DNA of 64,000 nt from Branchinecta lynchi (Eukaryota > Arthropoda > Branchiopoda > Anostraca > Branchinectidae), in the NCBI GenBank assembly GCA_023053575.1, contig JAKZAP010000008.1:3862715-3926714 (forward strand), read 5' to 3'. A model generated the notes under the pieces. The model was not told the origin of the DNA. It was given only the letters and a program-made list of their open reading frames with translations, and searched no databases. The stretch's first letter is position 1. Each line of letters starts with the position of its first letter. Position numbers and translations under genes: made by a program. Below are positions 1 to 10,952 of this stretch, piece by piece.

Positions 1-292
1 TTTCCGGGTTTCGCCGGATTCCGGACGAGCTACTTGTCCGGCGTGAAAATGGTTTTCACTATCGTGCTCAGCATGCCTTCTTACCCCATAATCGACTATC
101 ACATTAGCTGTTTACAAATATTTTGTTTGTCCCTTAATTTGAACCCCCTCCCCCAACCCTAAATATGGAGCTACATAGCCTATCTACGAACTTGACCTTA
201 CCCTTGACCCAATGAATCCTCACACCTAGTTTCATCAAAATATCTCATTGCCTTCGAGAGTTATCGTGCTTACAGACGGACATTTTTGCGAT
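1..292 (+). repeat. Pearl/HINE-like repeat A, copy A1, left part
   Basis: This is the 3' portion of the family A repeat, cut by the window edge. It shows one core unit (GGATTCCGGAC...), the conserved block after the core, and a degraded remnant of the GACGG microsatellite near 274-280. It stops at GCGAT (288-292), where a LINE begins. The repeat resumes at about 2187 with TGTCATAGGTA and ends at about 2236 in GGGATCCC. Uninterrupted copies at 8006-9045 and 34888-36246 show that these two parts belong together. Confidence 0.8.
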
Positions 293-2186
293 GTTTTTTT
301 TTTTCAATTTATTTAATAATAAAGCAAAACATATCTCTCGTGGGCAGAGCCCAAATACGATGTTTTTGTAGTCATAAACAGAGATAAAATCAGTTGTCAA
401 CACATAATTAAAAGAAAATAAAAATAACAAGGCAGATAATGCTAAAGATCATTGTACTGCTTTACCAAATTAGGCACAAAGCTTCTACTGTAGCGCATAG
501 TGTTACAGTAGATTGGGGTCAGTTTGGGAACCTTTTCAGCCACTTCTCGGGGGGGGACGAGATCTTACAGGAACAAAGGGTGGGGGAAGGAATGAACGGT
601 ACATGGGGTGCTGGAGAAGGGAGGAGCCAAAGTTGCGGCATAGTTTTCCGCGGCGGGAAGAAAGGGATTCAATTTTAAATTCTTTGAGGTAAAAAGAGTA
701 TGGTAGGGGGGAACCACCATAGATAATTTGCAGCGATCTCTTCTGAACTCGCTCTATTGTATCAGTTTCACCTTGGGTAAGAGCAAAGTGCCAAACCGGA
801 CAAGCATATTCGACTAACGGTCGAATGAAACAGCAAAACATTAGCTTTAGCTTGTCCTTAGGAACCCGAAACTTTTTCAGTGTTTTTAGCATTTGAATTG
901 CGCTGTTAGCTTTCTTTACAATTGTCTTTGTATTTTCGTGCCATGAAAGGTCAGAAGAGATCACTACACCTAGTAGCGTTGTTTTATCACTGATGAGCCC
1001 GGGGTCGATAGGAGGTTCGAAAGACGGGCGAGTTTTTCTAAGAAAAGAAAAGGTCGTAACCGAGCACTTATCTTTATTCACGACCATATTCATTTCAATC
1101 GCTTCTGAGGTAACCTGGTCGATGAAGCCGGCAGCGTTACTTTTCAAACCCTCAGATACGACTTCCGCTAGGGACAAATCGTCAACGTATTTCCATCTGT
1201 CCTCTAGCCCAGCAGCAATTTCATTTATCATGAGGAGGAAGCACAGCGGACCGACCGATCACAGGTCCTTGTGGAACTCCACAAAAAACTGGTAAAGAAG
1301 TTGAAAAATGGCCTTTATACTTTACAGTTTGATCTCTATTTGTCAAGAAACTCTTGATGATTTTGACGATAAAATCCGGTATATTTTTTTCCGCCATTTT
1401 TTCTAAAAGAATTTTATGGTCAACAAGGTCAAATGCCTTTTTAAAATCAATTGCAATTAAATTTATCCATTTGCCAGGTTCATCTAGATGTTTTAAAATA
1501 AAATCAATCAAATTAACTAGGTAATGTACTGTAGAACAGTTAGGAATGTTACCAAACTGCTTTCGATCAGTTACCTTTAAAAGATATTCTTTAAGCCATG
1601 TGGCAACGAAACTTTCGTAAATTCTGCTGAAAATTGATGTAACTGTGATCGGCCGTACACCAGAGAAATCATTAGGTGCTCCTTTCTTTGGAATAGGGGT
1701 GATAAAACCTTTCTTCCATTTCTTTGGATAATAACCTGTTCGCGTTATGTTATTGCAGATTATCTGCAGATTATCATCATAAGCTAATTCTTTAGCAAAT
1801 GCTTTAACGAGAACAACTGGAATATCAAAAGGAGCAACAGAAGTGCGTTTTAACTTAGAAAGTTTACGGGTTACACTTGACAAAGAAATATCAGGCATTA
1901 AATTATCATTTGAAGGAGCAGTTAAATTTTGTGGAGGGTTTTCAGGAGGAAGAGGTGGATAAGACTGCACAACTGCAGCGAAATGGGCATTTAAATCATT
2001 CGCAGTTTTCTCTGGTGGCTCCTCCTTCATGAAGTCAACTGGTTGAGAACTTTTTCCAGTTAGACTTTTAACTTTAACTGCGAAGGCTTGGAGTCCAAAA
2101 GATGATCCACCTCATTTTTGTAATAATTAGCCTGTGCTTCTTTTATTTTCCACTTAATTTCATTTGCTAATTTTTTTGCTTGAAAA
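293..2186 (-). mobile_element. 5'-truncated non-LTR retrotransposon (LINE-1 of this window) inserted in repeat A
   Basis: The minus-strand element has its 3' end at the left, with an A-rich tail (poly-T on the plus strand at 294-305) and AATAAA-like signals. The 5' end is at about 2186. It carries an ORF2 remnant with reverse transcriptase. The left junction falls exactly after GCGAT of the host repeat. The right junction is followed by a short direct duplication of TGTCATAGGTA (about 2187-2208). The element is inactive because of a frameshift and missing 5' sequence. It belongs to the CR1/Jockey-like group by RT motif style; the clade is an inference. Confidence 0.85.
536..2030 (-). pseudogene. 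LINE ORF2 reverse transcriptase, frameshifted
   Basis: Two overlapping minus-strand frames, 1221-2030 and 536-1231, form one reverse transcriptase broken by a frameshift near 1235-1255. In the first frame the RT motifs are GVRPIT, IAIDFKKAFDLVDH and CGVPQG. The second frame resumes at MINEIAAGLEDRWKYVDDL, which holds the YVDD catalytic box. Downstream come the thumb-like FIRPLVEYACPVWH block and a C-terminal end resembling the other LINE copies here (54679-55230). No endonuclease domain is visible, so the copy is 5' truncated. It is an old, non-functional copy. Confidence 0.85.
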
Positions 2187-2237
2187 TGTCATAGGTATGT
2201 CATAGGTATCCCTCCACTTACGTTTTGGGATCCCAAT
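2187..2237 (+). repeat. Pearl/HINE-like repeat A, copy A1, right end
   Basis: The terminal block of family A is GGTATCCCTCCACTTACG followed by the palindromic TTTTGGGATCCCAA. It is separated from its left part (1-292) by the LINE. TGTCATAGGTA is present twice in tandem at the junction, probably a by-product of the insertion. Confidence 0.8.
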
Positions 2238-3141
2238 AAAAGTGATGTTTCTTATAATACTTAGTAGATCTTTATTGTATGCATAAATCAGCTTGTATAA
2301 TTCAGATTAGAATATGTTATTTGTTTTTAATGATTTTTGTAGCTATGTTATTTTGTATAAGCTTATTGCATATTCTGGTACATTTTACAAAGCAAGCTAA
2401 TCAAGCTTCACAACACTATTCCACAAAGAAAAACTTTTAATAGGCACTTTGAGCCATGGAACTTCAGATGAAACACTAGAACAATCAGGTAAACTGCATC
2501 TGCGGCTTGACTTCAGTGACATCTCAAATATATATTTTTCTATCAAGCATCGCTGGGAGTTTCCTGCCACGATATCCCAGCTCCCAAGATTGGATCGCCG
2601 AAATACCAGAGAGGTTAAGACAAGGGATAACAAGAAAACGGCCGATTTTCGTAGCGCCTTCTAAAGAAAGTCGGAAATGTTTATTTGTGAAGCATTTAAT
2701 ACAAAGTAAAGCATTGTGTCCATAGTGCTTTAAAGGTCAAGCTGTACCCTGTAGCCCAAAATTTATCGGGCTGCTGGGGTAGCTTATCAAGGATACGAAA
2801 AAAGGATTAAATACTCCTTGAGCCCAAGCTACTCAGCGTATTAGATAATGGCTAAAAACGGAAAGTCAGCCAGTCCGGCCCTTTTTGGCAAGGGTCCACG
2901 TCAGGCTGTTGCTCGACTGGAATAAACTAAATCCGTTAAAAAGGACGAATCTTGGATTCAAATCCAGATTCGCTATCGCCATTCCCCGAGGACTCCTTTT
3001 GAGGAGTCCCAGCGTTTTTGTTTGTCCCAGGGACTCACTCCCGGTATTCTCGCGAGTTTTCACGAACGGGGAATGCTCCGATTATCATCACCGCATCATC
3101 AGAAATGACTCCGTTCCAGATTCGGAGGGGAATCAAAATAG
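2238..3141. other. No gene recognised
   Basis: AT-rich intergenic or intronic sequence. A short minus-strand frame at 2397-2633 is open but matches nothing I recognise and has no convincing splice sites. 2940-3070 includes near-palindromic CCCCGAGGACTCCTTTTGAG. I see no exon for the missing C-terminal half of NEDD1 here. Confidence 0.4.
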
Positions 3142-3346
3142 AACGATTTTTCTATTTTCCGGCAGAATATCATGCCACTGGTGAATCCAACCAATCACGT
3201 TACAGCGATACGTAGTTACGACGCTTACTACGCCCCCGAGCATGGTAAGCAAATAGTTGCTATTTCGAGGACTTTGGAAAGGAAAGGTTAGAACGAAAAT
3301 AGTAACTAATAGTTACTATTGTTAGAAGGGTGGAACAAGCTCAAAG
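3142..3346 (+). repeat. MITE-1, partial copy
   Basis: This matches the right two thirds of the MITE at 58719-59023 (CAGAATATCAT, CCAATCACG, GAGCATGGTAAGCAAATA, AACTAATAGTTACTATT) and ends in GGGTGGAACAAGCTC. The left terminal repeat is missing or degraded. Confidence 0.75.
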
Positions 3347-3734
3347 CCAAGCGCCACCCTACCACAGTAGCTGGAGACAAATAAAGGTAGCATGATAGTA
3401 TGGTAGTTGTTGGGAGTCACTCCAAGTAGAAGGAACTTCTTTCACAACACTATACTCGGACCGAACTTGCATGAGATGCGTCGACAATTGGGAGCGAGGG
3501 AGTAAATTCTCATCCGAAAGCAAAAATCGGACTGTATTCACGTCCGATTCTGAAAATGTTGGCATTTTCAAATACCCCAAATTACAACGCTTATTAAAAA
3601 AAAAAAAATACTGTTCGCATGAAGAGGACGAGCTGCACAGTACAGTATAGCCTATTCAGACGGGAAGAGCAACTTCATTCGAGACGTGTTGGATTCATCC
3701 GGTCCATCGTGTACATCAGTCGTATATACGATAC

Positions 3735-3933
3735 CTGGTGTTCTGCAGGCTGGAAAACTATATTTGTAATAGATCCATTGTGGGCATCAGGTACTTCTAA
3801 GACGGGCTTCGTGGCTTTCCGAAGATCGAATGTAAACAATGAACCACGAGTTGAACCAGCTATAACTGTGATTCCATTTGGATAGAATCGTATCACGGAT
3901 AGCGGCTGGCTTGTTGGAATGGTTCGTACTAAT
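3735..3933 (-). CDS. NEDD1: NEDD1, exon 6 (WD40 blade)
   Basis: Sixty-six codons plus one base, with acceptor TTCTTCAG|A and donor CACCAG|GTATCG. The translation has the block STRGSLFTFDLR, which lines up with the human NEDD1 blade GSSRGKIYQYDLR, followed by an AHNGSITNIVFQ strand. It enters with one base to complete the AGA codon begun in exon 5 and leaves in phase 0. This is the last exon visible in the window. The coiled-coil C-terminal half, which in the family binds the gamma-tubulin ring complex, must lie to the left of or beyond the window. Confidence 0.85.
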
Positions 3934-4643
3934 CTGAAGAAAAAATGGCCTTTTAGTATCAGAAAATAATCGCAGGTTCGTTTCTCTAGTAAGGTCTGAA
4001 GAGGACCCTTGCCCAGAAGGGTCAAAATATAGCTAGAAAAAGTCTCATCTGACTTATTTGTTTAGCTCCATCAAATACAGAATAAACAATTTTACTGAAC
4101 TGTTGGAAGGACAAGTAATGGATATCCGCATTAAAAAATTATGAGACAGTAGGCAAGCATCCTTTCCGAGTTCATGAACTTTGGTTTCAAGGAACTCGGG
4201 AATTCTTGCCCGCCCCGATGACAATTTTTCAAGAATTAGTTACACGGAATTGTAAGCTTAACTAGCATACATTAGTAACTGTTACCACTGCATGCTACTA
4301 TAGCAAGACTGGATGCTACTGATACTACTGCTTAAGATTGGCCCAGTCTGAGGCGCATTCAATCATCGTATTGTTTACTATTACATACATATAAATTAAC
4401 ACATCTTTTTTGTACAACTATCATATAACTACACTGACTACAACTTGTTCATCGGGGCTACATGGGACCCCTTTTTTTATTAATTAATGGTAGACGAAAC
4501 GGCAAAACAAGCAAAGGACATAATGAGAAAATGACATCAAAGGAACGTAGGGACGAAGGTATTAATAAAGCCAACTTCTGCAGGAGCCCTTGAGCGGACT
4601 TAAAAAAGCGTGGCTGTTTTTCGAATATCCTCTGTCTCAGATC

Positions 4644-4908
4644 AGGGCCTCGTTTTTGTTGCACGCTGCACGTCCACTTCTCGGCCGCTACCGGGCTGAA
4701 TCTAACTACTTTCGTTTTTGCATTGCACTGCTTCCGAGGAAGACGGCAGCGCTTCTCGAGGATCGCGGACTTGCTTACCGACCAAGTCCTTGCTCCTAGC
4801 GCAAGAAGAAATTCTGCAGGCATTGAATCCAAAAACGTATCTTGTGCAGAAGCAAAGAAGTAATGCAACAGCGATGCGGCAGCACTATTGCAACAAAACG
4901 AGGCTCAG
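4644..4908. repeat. MITE-2, copy 1
   Basis: About 265 bp with terminal inverted repeats GCCTCGTTTTTGTTGCA at the left and GCAACAAAACGAGGC at the right. It has no coding capacity. A second copy lies at 41968-42251, with the interior well conserved (CTTCCGAGGAAGACGGCAGC). The insertion is in the NEDD1 intron between exons 5 and 6. No clear target duplication was found. Confidence 0.85.
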
Positions 4909-4945
4909 GCCTTCAAGAGTAGAGATCAAATCGGCAATTACTAAC

Positions 4946-5181
4946 CTATTTTCCTTAAGATCCAGAAACTCAACATTCTTATCCTTTCCTGCACTCAGGG
5001 CCGTTCGTTCGTTGATAGGAGAAAGCGCTAAAGATGTTGGCGGTCCCTTGTGGAGGTTCTTGATATCAGAAATCAGTTTTCGTCCCGCGCTGTACAGATC
5101 CCACTGGTGAACGATGCCCGCTGCGTACAAACCAACGAGGAGGGAACGACGCCAGGGACTCAGTTGCAAATCAACTAACTC
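4946..5181 (-). CDS. NEDD1: NEDD1, exon 5 (two WD40 blades)
   Basis: The exon is 236 bp, with acceptor TTCTTCAG|GAG and donor AATAG|GTTAGT. It reads in phase 0 and leaves two bases over. The protein segment aligns along its length with human NEDD1: LLVGLYAAGIVHQWDLYS against SLLGSVSDNGIVTLWDVNS, then HKGPPTSLALSPINE against HKAPASGICFSPVNE, then GKDKNVEFLDLKEN. This is the strongest evidence for the identity of the gene. Confidence 0.92.
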
Positions 5182-5235
5182 CTGAAGAAGAAAACAAGGT
5201 ACAAGCTAAAATAAGGCAGAAGGTACACGGTAGAA

Positions 5236-5400
5236 AACAAAAATCTTGCAGTATGTGCTACTGGGATTATTCTTGTCTCTACTGAGATAAGATTTTCTGT
5301 AATTCGGATTAATCTTATCCTAGTAAAGATAAGATTAATCCCAGTAGCTAATACTGCAATTAACTTTAATGCTTACTCGGAGAAACTGTTTACAGTGTAA
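5236..5400. repeat. MITE-3, palindromic copy 1
   Basis: The arms CTACTGGGATTA and TAATCCCAGTAG, with flanking TTGCAGTA and TACTGCAA, form an imperfect hairpin of about 46-bp arms. A related copy is at 62984-63133, bounded by CACTGTAAA-type ends and sharing CTCCGAGTAAG. It is non-coding and intronic. Confidence 0.65.
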
Positions 5401-6157
5401 TCGGTTAAAACACTGTTTACAGATTGCACCCAGCTCTACCCCACAGTCCGAACTGATGTGTCAGAAACGTCCTTACCATTAGCATGTTTGGTAGCGGTTT
5501 GACAATAAGTGGAAAATTTTTGTCAAATGAAAAGCTCGCACTATTTACTGTTTATGTCTCAACAGTTCAAAATAGTTGAATACTCAAGACTATAGGTTCC
5601 GTTCTTAACAGAGAATCTGCGGCTTCGGATATTTTTAAGCCTTTCTCCAGTCCAGGCCCGTTGACACAAAAACACGGAACAATTTCAACAACTGTTTTTT
5701 ATGACGACTGAGCTTTTGGCAAACGGTCATTACGTGCATAATGCGCATAGAAAGCAGGGAAACATGGAAGGTGTAAAAATAAGTAATGTGTCGTTAGGGA
5801 GGCGAGGGGGGGGGGTTAAAACTTACCTTATGAAATTCGGGTCTCCGTGTTCAGACTGAAGAATCTATGCAGCGATTCCGGAAGTAGGCTGCATTTGTAT
5901 TATAGGTACGAAGCTTCATAATTTATAACATAGAGTTTAGTTAAAAGAATGAGTTTCTGTTGTGTAAGAATCACCTATTTCATTGACTGACTGCATTCGA
6001 CACAGGAATCAGAATATCTGAATAGCCGTCATGTTTAATTTGAACTTTCGCCATAAAGATTGTCTTTATTGGCGCCATGACATTGGTGAAGGATCCTCGA
6101 CAAAGAGGACTAAGGACTAGTACATCGAACTTCATGCTAGCGCTTAATGGCACTCAC

Positions 6158-6301
6158 CGAGCTAGTTCGTTTTTCCAGAGGCGAGAAAGACTGTTGTGTA
6201 GTAAGGGAGGTAACTATAACAGCGCCATCTTTATGCCCAGCAGCAATGTGAGTTTCTTTTGGTAGGACAACTATCCTCGTCACAGGTGCTTGTGTTGCGC
6301 T
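6158..6301 (-). CDS. NEDD1: NEDD1, exon 4 (WD40 blade)
   Basis: Exactly 48 codons, with acceptor CCTTACAG|AGC and donor AGCTCG|GTGAGT, phase 0 to phase 0. The segment TRIVVLPKETHIAAGHKDGA followed by VIVTSLTTQQS corresponds to the human NEDD1 blade VTCVTYNWNDCYIASGSLSG followed by EIILHSVTTNLS. The ThrThr turn after the last strand is shared. Placement, phase and order agree with exons 3 and 5. Confidence 0.88.
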
Positions 6302-6344
6302 CTGTAAGGATAAAGATATGACAATAGTACCTACAAACGAATAT

Positions 6345-6440
6345 GCTCCTCAAGCTGGATCTGAACCCGCAACCTCCGGCTTCACGGACCGACGAATATC
6401 GAGGCGAGTCATCATAATTCGCGGGCCACTACAGTCGCCA
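6345..6440 (-). repeat. tRNA-like sequence, possibly a SINE head
   Basis: On the minus strand the sequence has GGTTGCGGGTTCAGATCC, a good RNA polymerase III B box. Upstream of it is an A-box-like GTAGTGGCCCGCG. The spacing is longer than in a normal tRNA and no clean cloverleaf forms, so a SINE or tRNA relic is more likely than a functional tRNA gene. Confidence 0.35.
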
Positions 6441-7463
6441 GTTGGTAACGGGCTACATGTTTATTCGTCACAGTTAAAGACCTAATCGAAACATTCTGTT
6501 TACCTTTTCTTACTGGAAGCCACCAGTTTACTTAGATTTGAACTTGATTGCCAGGTTGCTCTTTTCGCTCAAGAAAAAACCCACGCAAAAGGTCTTCTTT
6601 TCCAGTTGACGAAATTTTTCACGTTTGATTAGCTAAGAATTATAAGACTTACTTGATTATTCTTTTTTACCACACTGGTCCTGTTTTTTTTTATTTATTT
6701 GTATCTGTAATAAACAGTTGGAGCATTAGATGGAAATTATTATTCTGATCCTTGGCTCCCTATGTGCCATAACGGCTGTCCCAGATAATCGGCTGAGATT
6801 TAGTCAGGACCGGATTATTTCAAACCTAGGAATTTGGTTTGTTTTTCTAATTTGCTCACTGTTTGACGGTTTTTATGAGGTTTCGAACATTCATAGTGGC
6901 GGTAAGGATGGTTGTCAATGTATGCGTGGTAGAAAGACCAGTTTTTGTGGTCTACTTTAAAGTCCCTTTTTTTAGTTCCGTCTTCACACAACGATAAAGA
7001 TATACTCAGACAGGTCATCGATTTTACATGGCTACACAATAAAGTGGCCTTGACTGCTCTTAGCCACGCTTGTATAATACCGGAAACGCGGGAAAGTTTT
7101 CGTTGCGAGCCTTTCCGGCCTGTGAGGGTTAGTGGAACCAATCCAGTTGATCCTGATGCGAATCCAGAAATGAGTCTAACGAGCCATGGTGTGGTTAAGA
7201 ATTTCATCTCAGGAGTTCCAGTGAATGGGACGACTAAGAAAATATAGTAGGCCTAGATTGGCATTGCAGATACCATTGGTCCTTTAAGTACACCGAGACG
7301 GCAAATGCGTTGTCATGCCTCCCTTTGCCTATTGGCTGAGAAGAAAATTGGCAAGTAGCCCAGGACAGTATCGGCTTGCAGCTTTACAAGCCCCTGTGTC
7401 AAAATCACGTCTAAAAGGGAGAAAGCAGAGACATACAGTTCACGGATCAGGAACATCTCAACT

Positions 7464-7547
7464 CACCCGGCTTTCGGGCCAGTCTCCCTGCTGGGGACGT
7501 TATGTCGCCCGGCTTTCGAGCCAGTCTCCCTGCTGGGGACGTTATGT
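7464..7547 (+). repeat. 42-bp tandem duplication
   Basis: Two 42-bp units (7464-7505 and 7506-7547) are near identical, sharing CCAGTCTCCCTGCTGGGGAC. They differ at only two or three positions. The repeat lies in a NEDD1 intron with no coding role. Confidence 0.9.
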
Positions 7548-7665
7548 GAATATTGTTAAATATGTATGTTTAAATAATAAAAGAACTTGAACATTCTGAA
7601 AAACTTGAACAGAACACAACAGAAGATCGAAACAATCGGATTAACATATCGAAAAGAAAACTTAC

Positions 7666-7791
7666 AGATGGAAATTTCTTATGAACTTTGCCTCGTTTTA
7701 GATCATAAAGCACAGCTGATCCGTTACTCAAACCCAGTCCAATCGTTGCATCACTGGTATGTGGGAAATCTGCAGACAATACTTCCGACTG
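7666..7791 (-). CDS. NEDD1: NEDD1, exon 3 (WD40 blade)
   Basis: Forty-two codons, phase 0 to phase 0, with acceptor CTCTTGCAG|CAG and donor CCATCT|GTAAGT. The acceptor has a CAGCAG ambiguity of one codon. The translation contains IGLGLSNGSAVLYDLKRGKV followed by HKKF. It lines up with the human blade LVSGGLNNTVNIWDLKSKRV followed by HRSL, including the Asp-Leu-Lys and Val-His that close the blade. Confidence 0.9.
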
Positions 7792-8005
7792 CTGCAAGAG
7801 AAAGCAAATAATAGTTTTTTGGACTAACAAGACTCACTAGGCAGGTTTCAGATAATAGCTAGCATATTATTATGTTACGTAATATCAAATTTTGTAGCCT
7901 ATGCTGTATTTTCACGGATCTTGGGCAGGCAGGTGGCTGAACCAGCGACAGGGCTTGATAATGTAGCCAGCATTAATTCCAATTAGAAACAAGACCTAAG
8001 GTTTC

Positions 8006-9045
8006 GATGGGATCCCAAAAATATAATATTTGATCCAGACAACTGGGTCTTGTCTTGGCCAGATCCAGTCTTCGCCGGGCTGATCATTAGAGAAAACCAA
8101 GTTCAGATATACCTCTATAAGGCTTATCTATTTTGAAGATACTGACCGAAACTTCCTGCTTTACTTCTGGCAAATTTCCGGTTTCGGCCGAATTCCGAGC
8201 GAACTACTTGTCCAGCAAAAAGAGAAAATTCAGAATCGAATTCAGCGTACGGTATCTCCTTATCCCTATATCGAACATCTAATCAAGTTCAAATAAAACT
8301 TTAGCTTCTAAAAAAAAGACGGTTACAACCGGATTCCCGACGAATTATATGTCTGGGTAAAAAATGATCGTGATATACAGACTCAGCGTCTCTTCTTACC
8401 CCCAAATCTGTCATCTAAGCAACTTCAAATAAAAATTATTACTTTTCAAATTTTCCGGTTTTTGCCGGATTCCGGGCAAATTAGTTGTCCGGGTAGAAAA
8501 TGCTTTTCACATAAGTATTCAGCATGTCTACTTACCCCTAAATCGAACATTTAGTCAACTTCAAATCAAACTTTTATTTTTAACTAGCTTTCCGGTTTTT
8601 GCCGGATTCCAAACAAACTACTCTTCCGGCGAGAAAATGGTTTTCACAATCGTCTTCACCATGTCTTCTTACCCCTAGATCGAATATTTAATCAACTTCA
8701 AACTGAACTGAACCGCATTCCGGGCGAACTACTTGTCGGACGAGAAAATGTTTTGCATATTCGTGTTCAGCATGTCTTCTTACCCCATAATCAACTATCA
8801 CATTAGCTATTTAAAAATATTTTGTTTTCCCCTTAATTTGAAACCCCTCCCCCACCCCTAAATATAGGGCTACAGTGCTCATCTACGAACTTGACCTTAC
8901 TCTTGACCCAAAGAATCGTCACATCAACTTTCATCAAAATATCTCATTCCCTTTGAGAGTTATCGTGCTCACAGACGGACGGACGGACGGATAACTTTTA
9001 CGATGTCATGGGTATCCCTCCACTTACGTTTTGGGATCCCAAAAA
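8006..9045 (+). repeat. Pearl/HINE-like repeat A, copy A2 (complete)
   Basis: The repeat starts GATGGGATCCCAAAAAT and ends GTTTTGGGATCCCAAAAAT. Between lie about five units of a 125-140-bp core (GGATTCCGGGC...CAACTTCAAAT), a conserved block, and the microsatellite (ACGG)n at about 8972-8990. It has no coding capacity. The layout (terminal palindromes, central tandem units, tetranucleotide microsatellite) matches the published description of pearl elements in bivalves and of Helentron-derived HINE/DINE elements; that assignment is by structure only. This copy has the undisturbed ACGATGTCAT site at 9000-9009. Confidence 0.8.
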
Positions 9046-9559
9046 TACATTCACAGTATGTAATATATACATCAGCGGCATTCCTGACAAGAAAATTCTC
9101 AGACCAGATAATTAACTGATGGCGGGACGCTTTGCATCGTCTCACTACCTCATTCACTGTAGAACACCTGAAGACAAGTTCATGGCTTACGCTACAAATC
9201 TTTGGGAGTTTGTATAGGTATACAGCTTAGTTCTTCTCCTTGAAAAAGAAGCAGCAAAAACCTAACAAATATTTCTAACTGTGTAGGATTAGAGGCTAAC
9301 ACTGCACACATCTTTTGCATGCAACAAGAACGCTAGCAGCAGAGTGAAGAAATATGGATGAAGGACACACTATCTACATTACCTGAGCATAAGTTCTGAA
9401 TGAAACGTAATCTTGAATAAAGCTCGGGATATTTCTCCTTGATACAGATCTGATGTCTCATTTTGAAACCATCAGGCGAATGGCGATCATCCTAACGTGG
9501 ATAATGACTGGCATCATTAACTTGGACAGAAAATCGATTTTGACTGTAAAGCAAACAAA

Positions 9560-9690
9560 AATAGAAACAAAAATGAAATTTTCCGGGTTTTTTTTAGCTA
9601 GTAATCCTAAGAGATGTGCGAGGGATAAATAGAATTTCGGATATTTTGTTTGCACTTGCGGAAAACCATCCTCAGCGAAAAAACAAAACT
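9560..9690 (+). repeat. Solo copy of a long terminal repeat block
   Basis: This shares GCGAGGGATAAATA, ATTTCGGATATTT and CCTCAGCGA with the arms at 10953-11092 and 13313-13451. It is a single arm, probably a relic of the same TIR element. Confidence 0.6.
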
Positions 9691-9717
9691 AAAACATAAA
9701 ATGCCTTAGACACAGAC

Positions 9718-9833
9718 CAAGTCTTCTAAAGAGTGGCAAACTTCGTTGCCATGTGGATTGACTGTAAGGCAATTTCCTGATAAAACTGCCAAACTGGAAG
9801 CACTCCAAGTCAAGCTTTTGACATCAGCTGAAC
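9718..9833 (-). CDS. NEDD1: NEDD1, exon 2 (WD40 blade)
   Basis: The exon is 116 bp, with acceptor CCTTTTAG|GT and donor GACTTG|GTCTGT. It completes a Gly codon with the last base of exon 1, then gives 38 codons ending in phase 0. The segment SADVKSLTWSASSLAVLSGN is the counterpart of human NEDD1 GISSICWSSNNNFLVTASSS. The blade is diverged, but its exon phase fits both neighbours. Confidence 0.8.
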
Positions 9834-10952
9834 CTAAAAGGAAACATGACCTTTTACAACCAAGATTAAATATTTCTGCACGGAAGTCATTGAGTTCTAG
9901 TCGTTTCTAAACTTCAAGTTTCGTCGGTAAATATGTGAAATGGTACTTACACCCCAGTTTGGGGCGCAGAACGGTTCTTTATAAAAAAAAATAGTCAGAT
10001 TTCACAGGTAGCGTAATTCTCTCAAGTACTGTAACGTCACCTGTAACGAATTGATTTATTTCAAAAAACCACTATCATGGCAATGCCAAATTTGGGTATT
10101 AGGTCAAGTATAATGCACATTTTATAATATATACAATTCTTCGCCACATACCTATTAAGGTATACAAATAAAAACCAAAAACAAAACACGGACGTTGGAA
10201 TAATATCAAAGACAGCTACCGCCATCATTATAAATTTTTGTGAAACTCGGAACGAAGTTTTTCTGGTACCGCGTAAGTGTTGCAGGTACGGGTGACAACC
10301 TTGGAACCTTCTCTACTCCTACTTGGCTTAACATGTGACTATTCACAGCTCAGTCTTTTACTTTTTCCTGGTGCCTAGGGCACTAACCCAGGGTGGCAGT
10401 GGAGTTCACCAAATCGAGTATTTCCATCCAGAGCTGGCCAACCAGCATGGAATTCACAATTAAAAAAATGGTTCAAGGTAGCCTACATTAATACAACCGT
10501 CAAAAAGTACAATGCCCAGGCGTTATGCCAAACGTTGGATAGCTGTAGGTAGCGTTGTAAAATTACCGTAAAATAAAAACTCGGCAAAATCCGTAAAACT
10601 GGCAAAATAAGGTAAAATGTTGTAAAATAAGGCATTCCATGGGAAATACAAGGTTAAATTTATGTTTCAGAGTAGTTCACAGTACTGAGAGAATTTAAAT
10701 AGTTATTTGCAGCTGGTGAACTTGGTCTATCTAGATTTCAAGTTTTTCCTTCTTTCAGTTAGGCCTCTCTGGGCGACTTTGCAATGCAAGACTAGAAAGA
10801 CGTCAGTAAATACGGGTAAATTTCGAGGGTCCGTGAAGTTACGGTAAAATACCAAATTTACCGTTTACACCACTACGTGTAGGTAGTCTGCCCTAGCCCT
10901 GACCTACTCCACTATAAATGAATTCTGATTTGCTGGTTTCTGAGCTAATGAA

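Noticed and set aside
3359..3580. Minus-strand frame as a further NEDD1 exon
   Set aside because: The acceptor-like TTTTCAG puts it in a phase that gives an immediate stop after exon 6 (phase 0), and it shows no similarity to the NEDD1 C-terminus.
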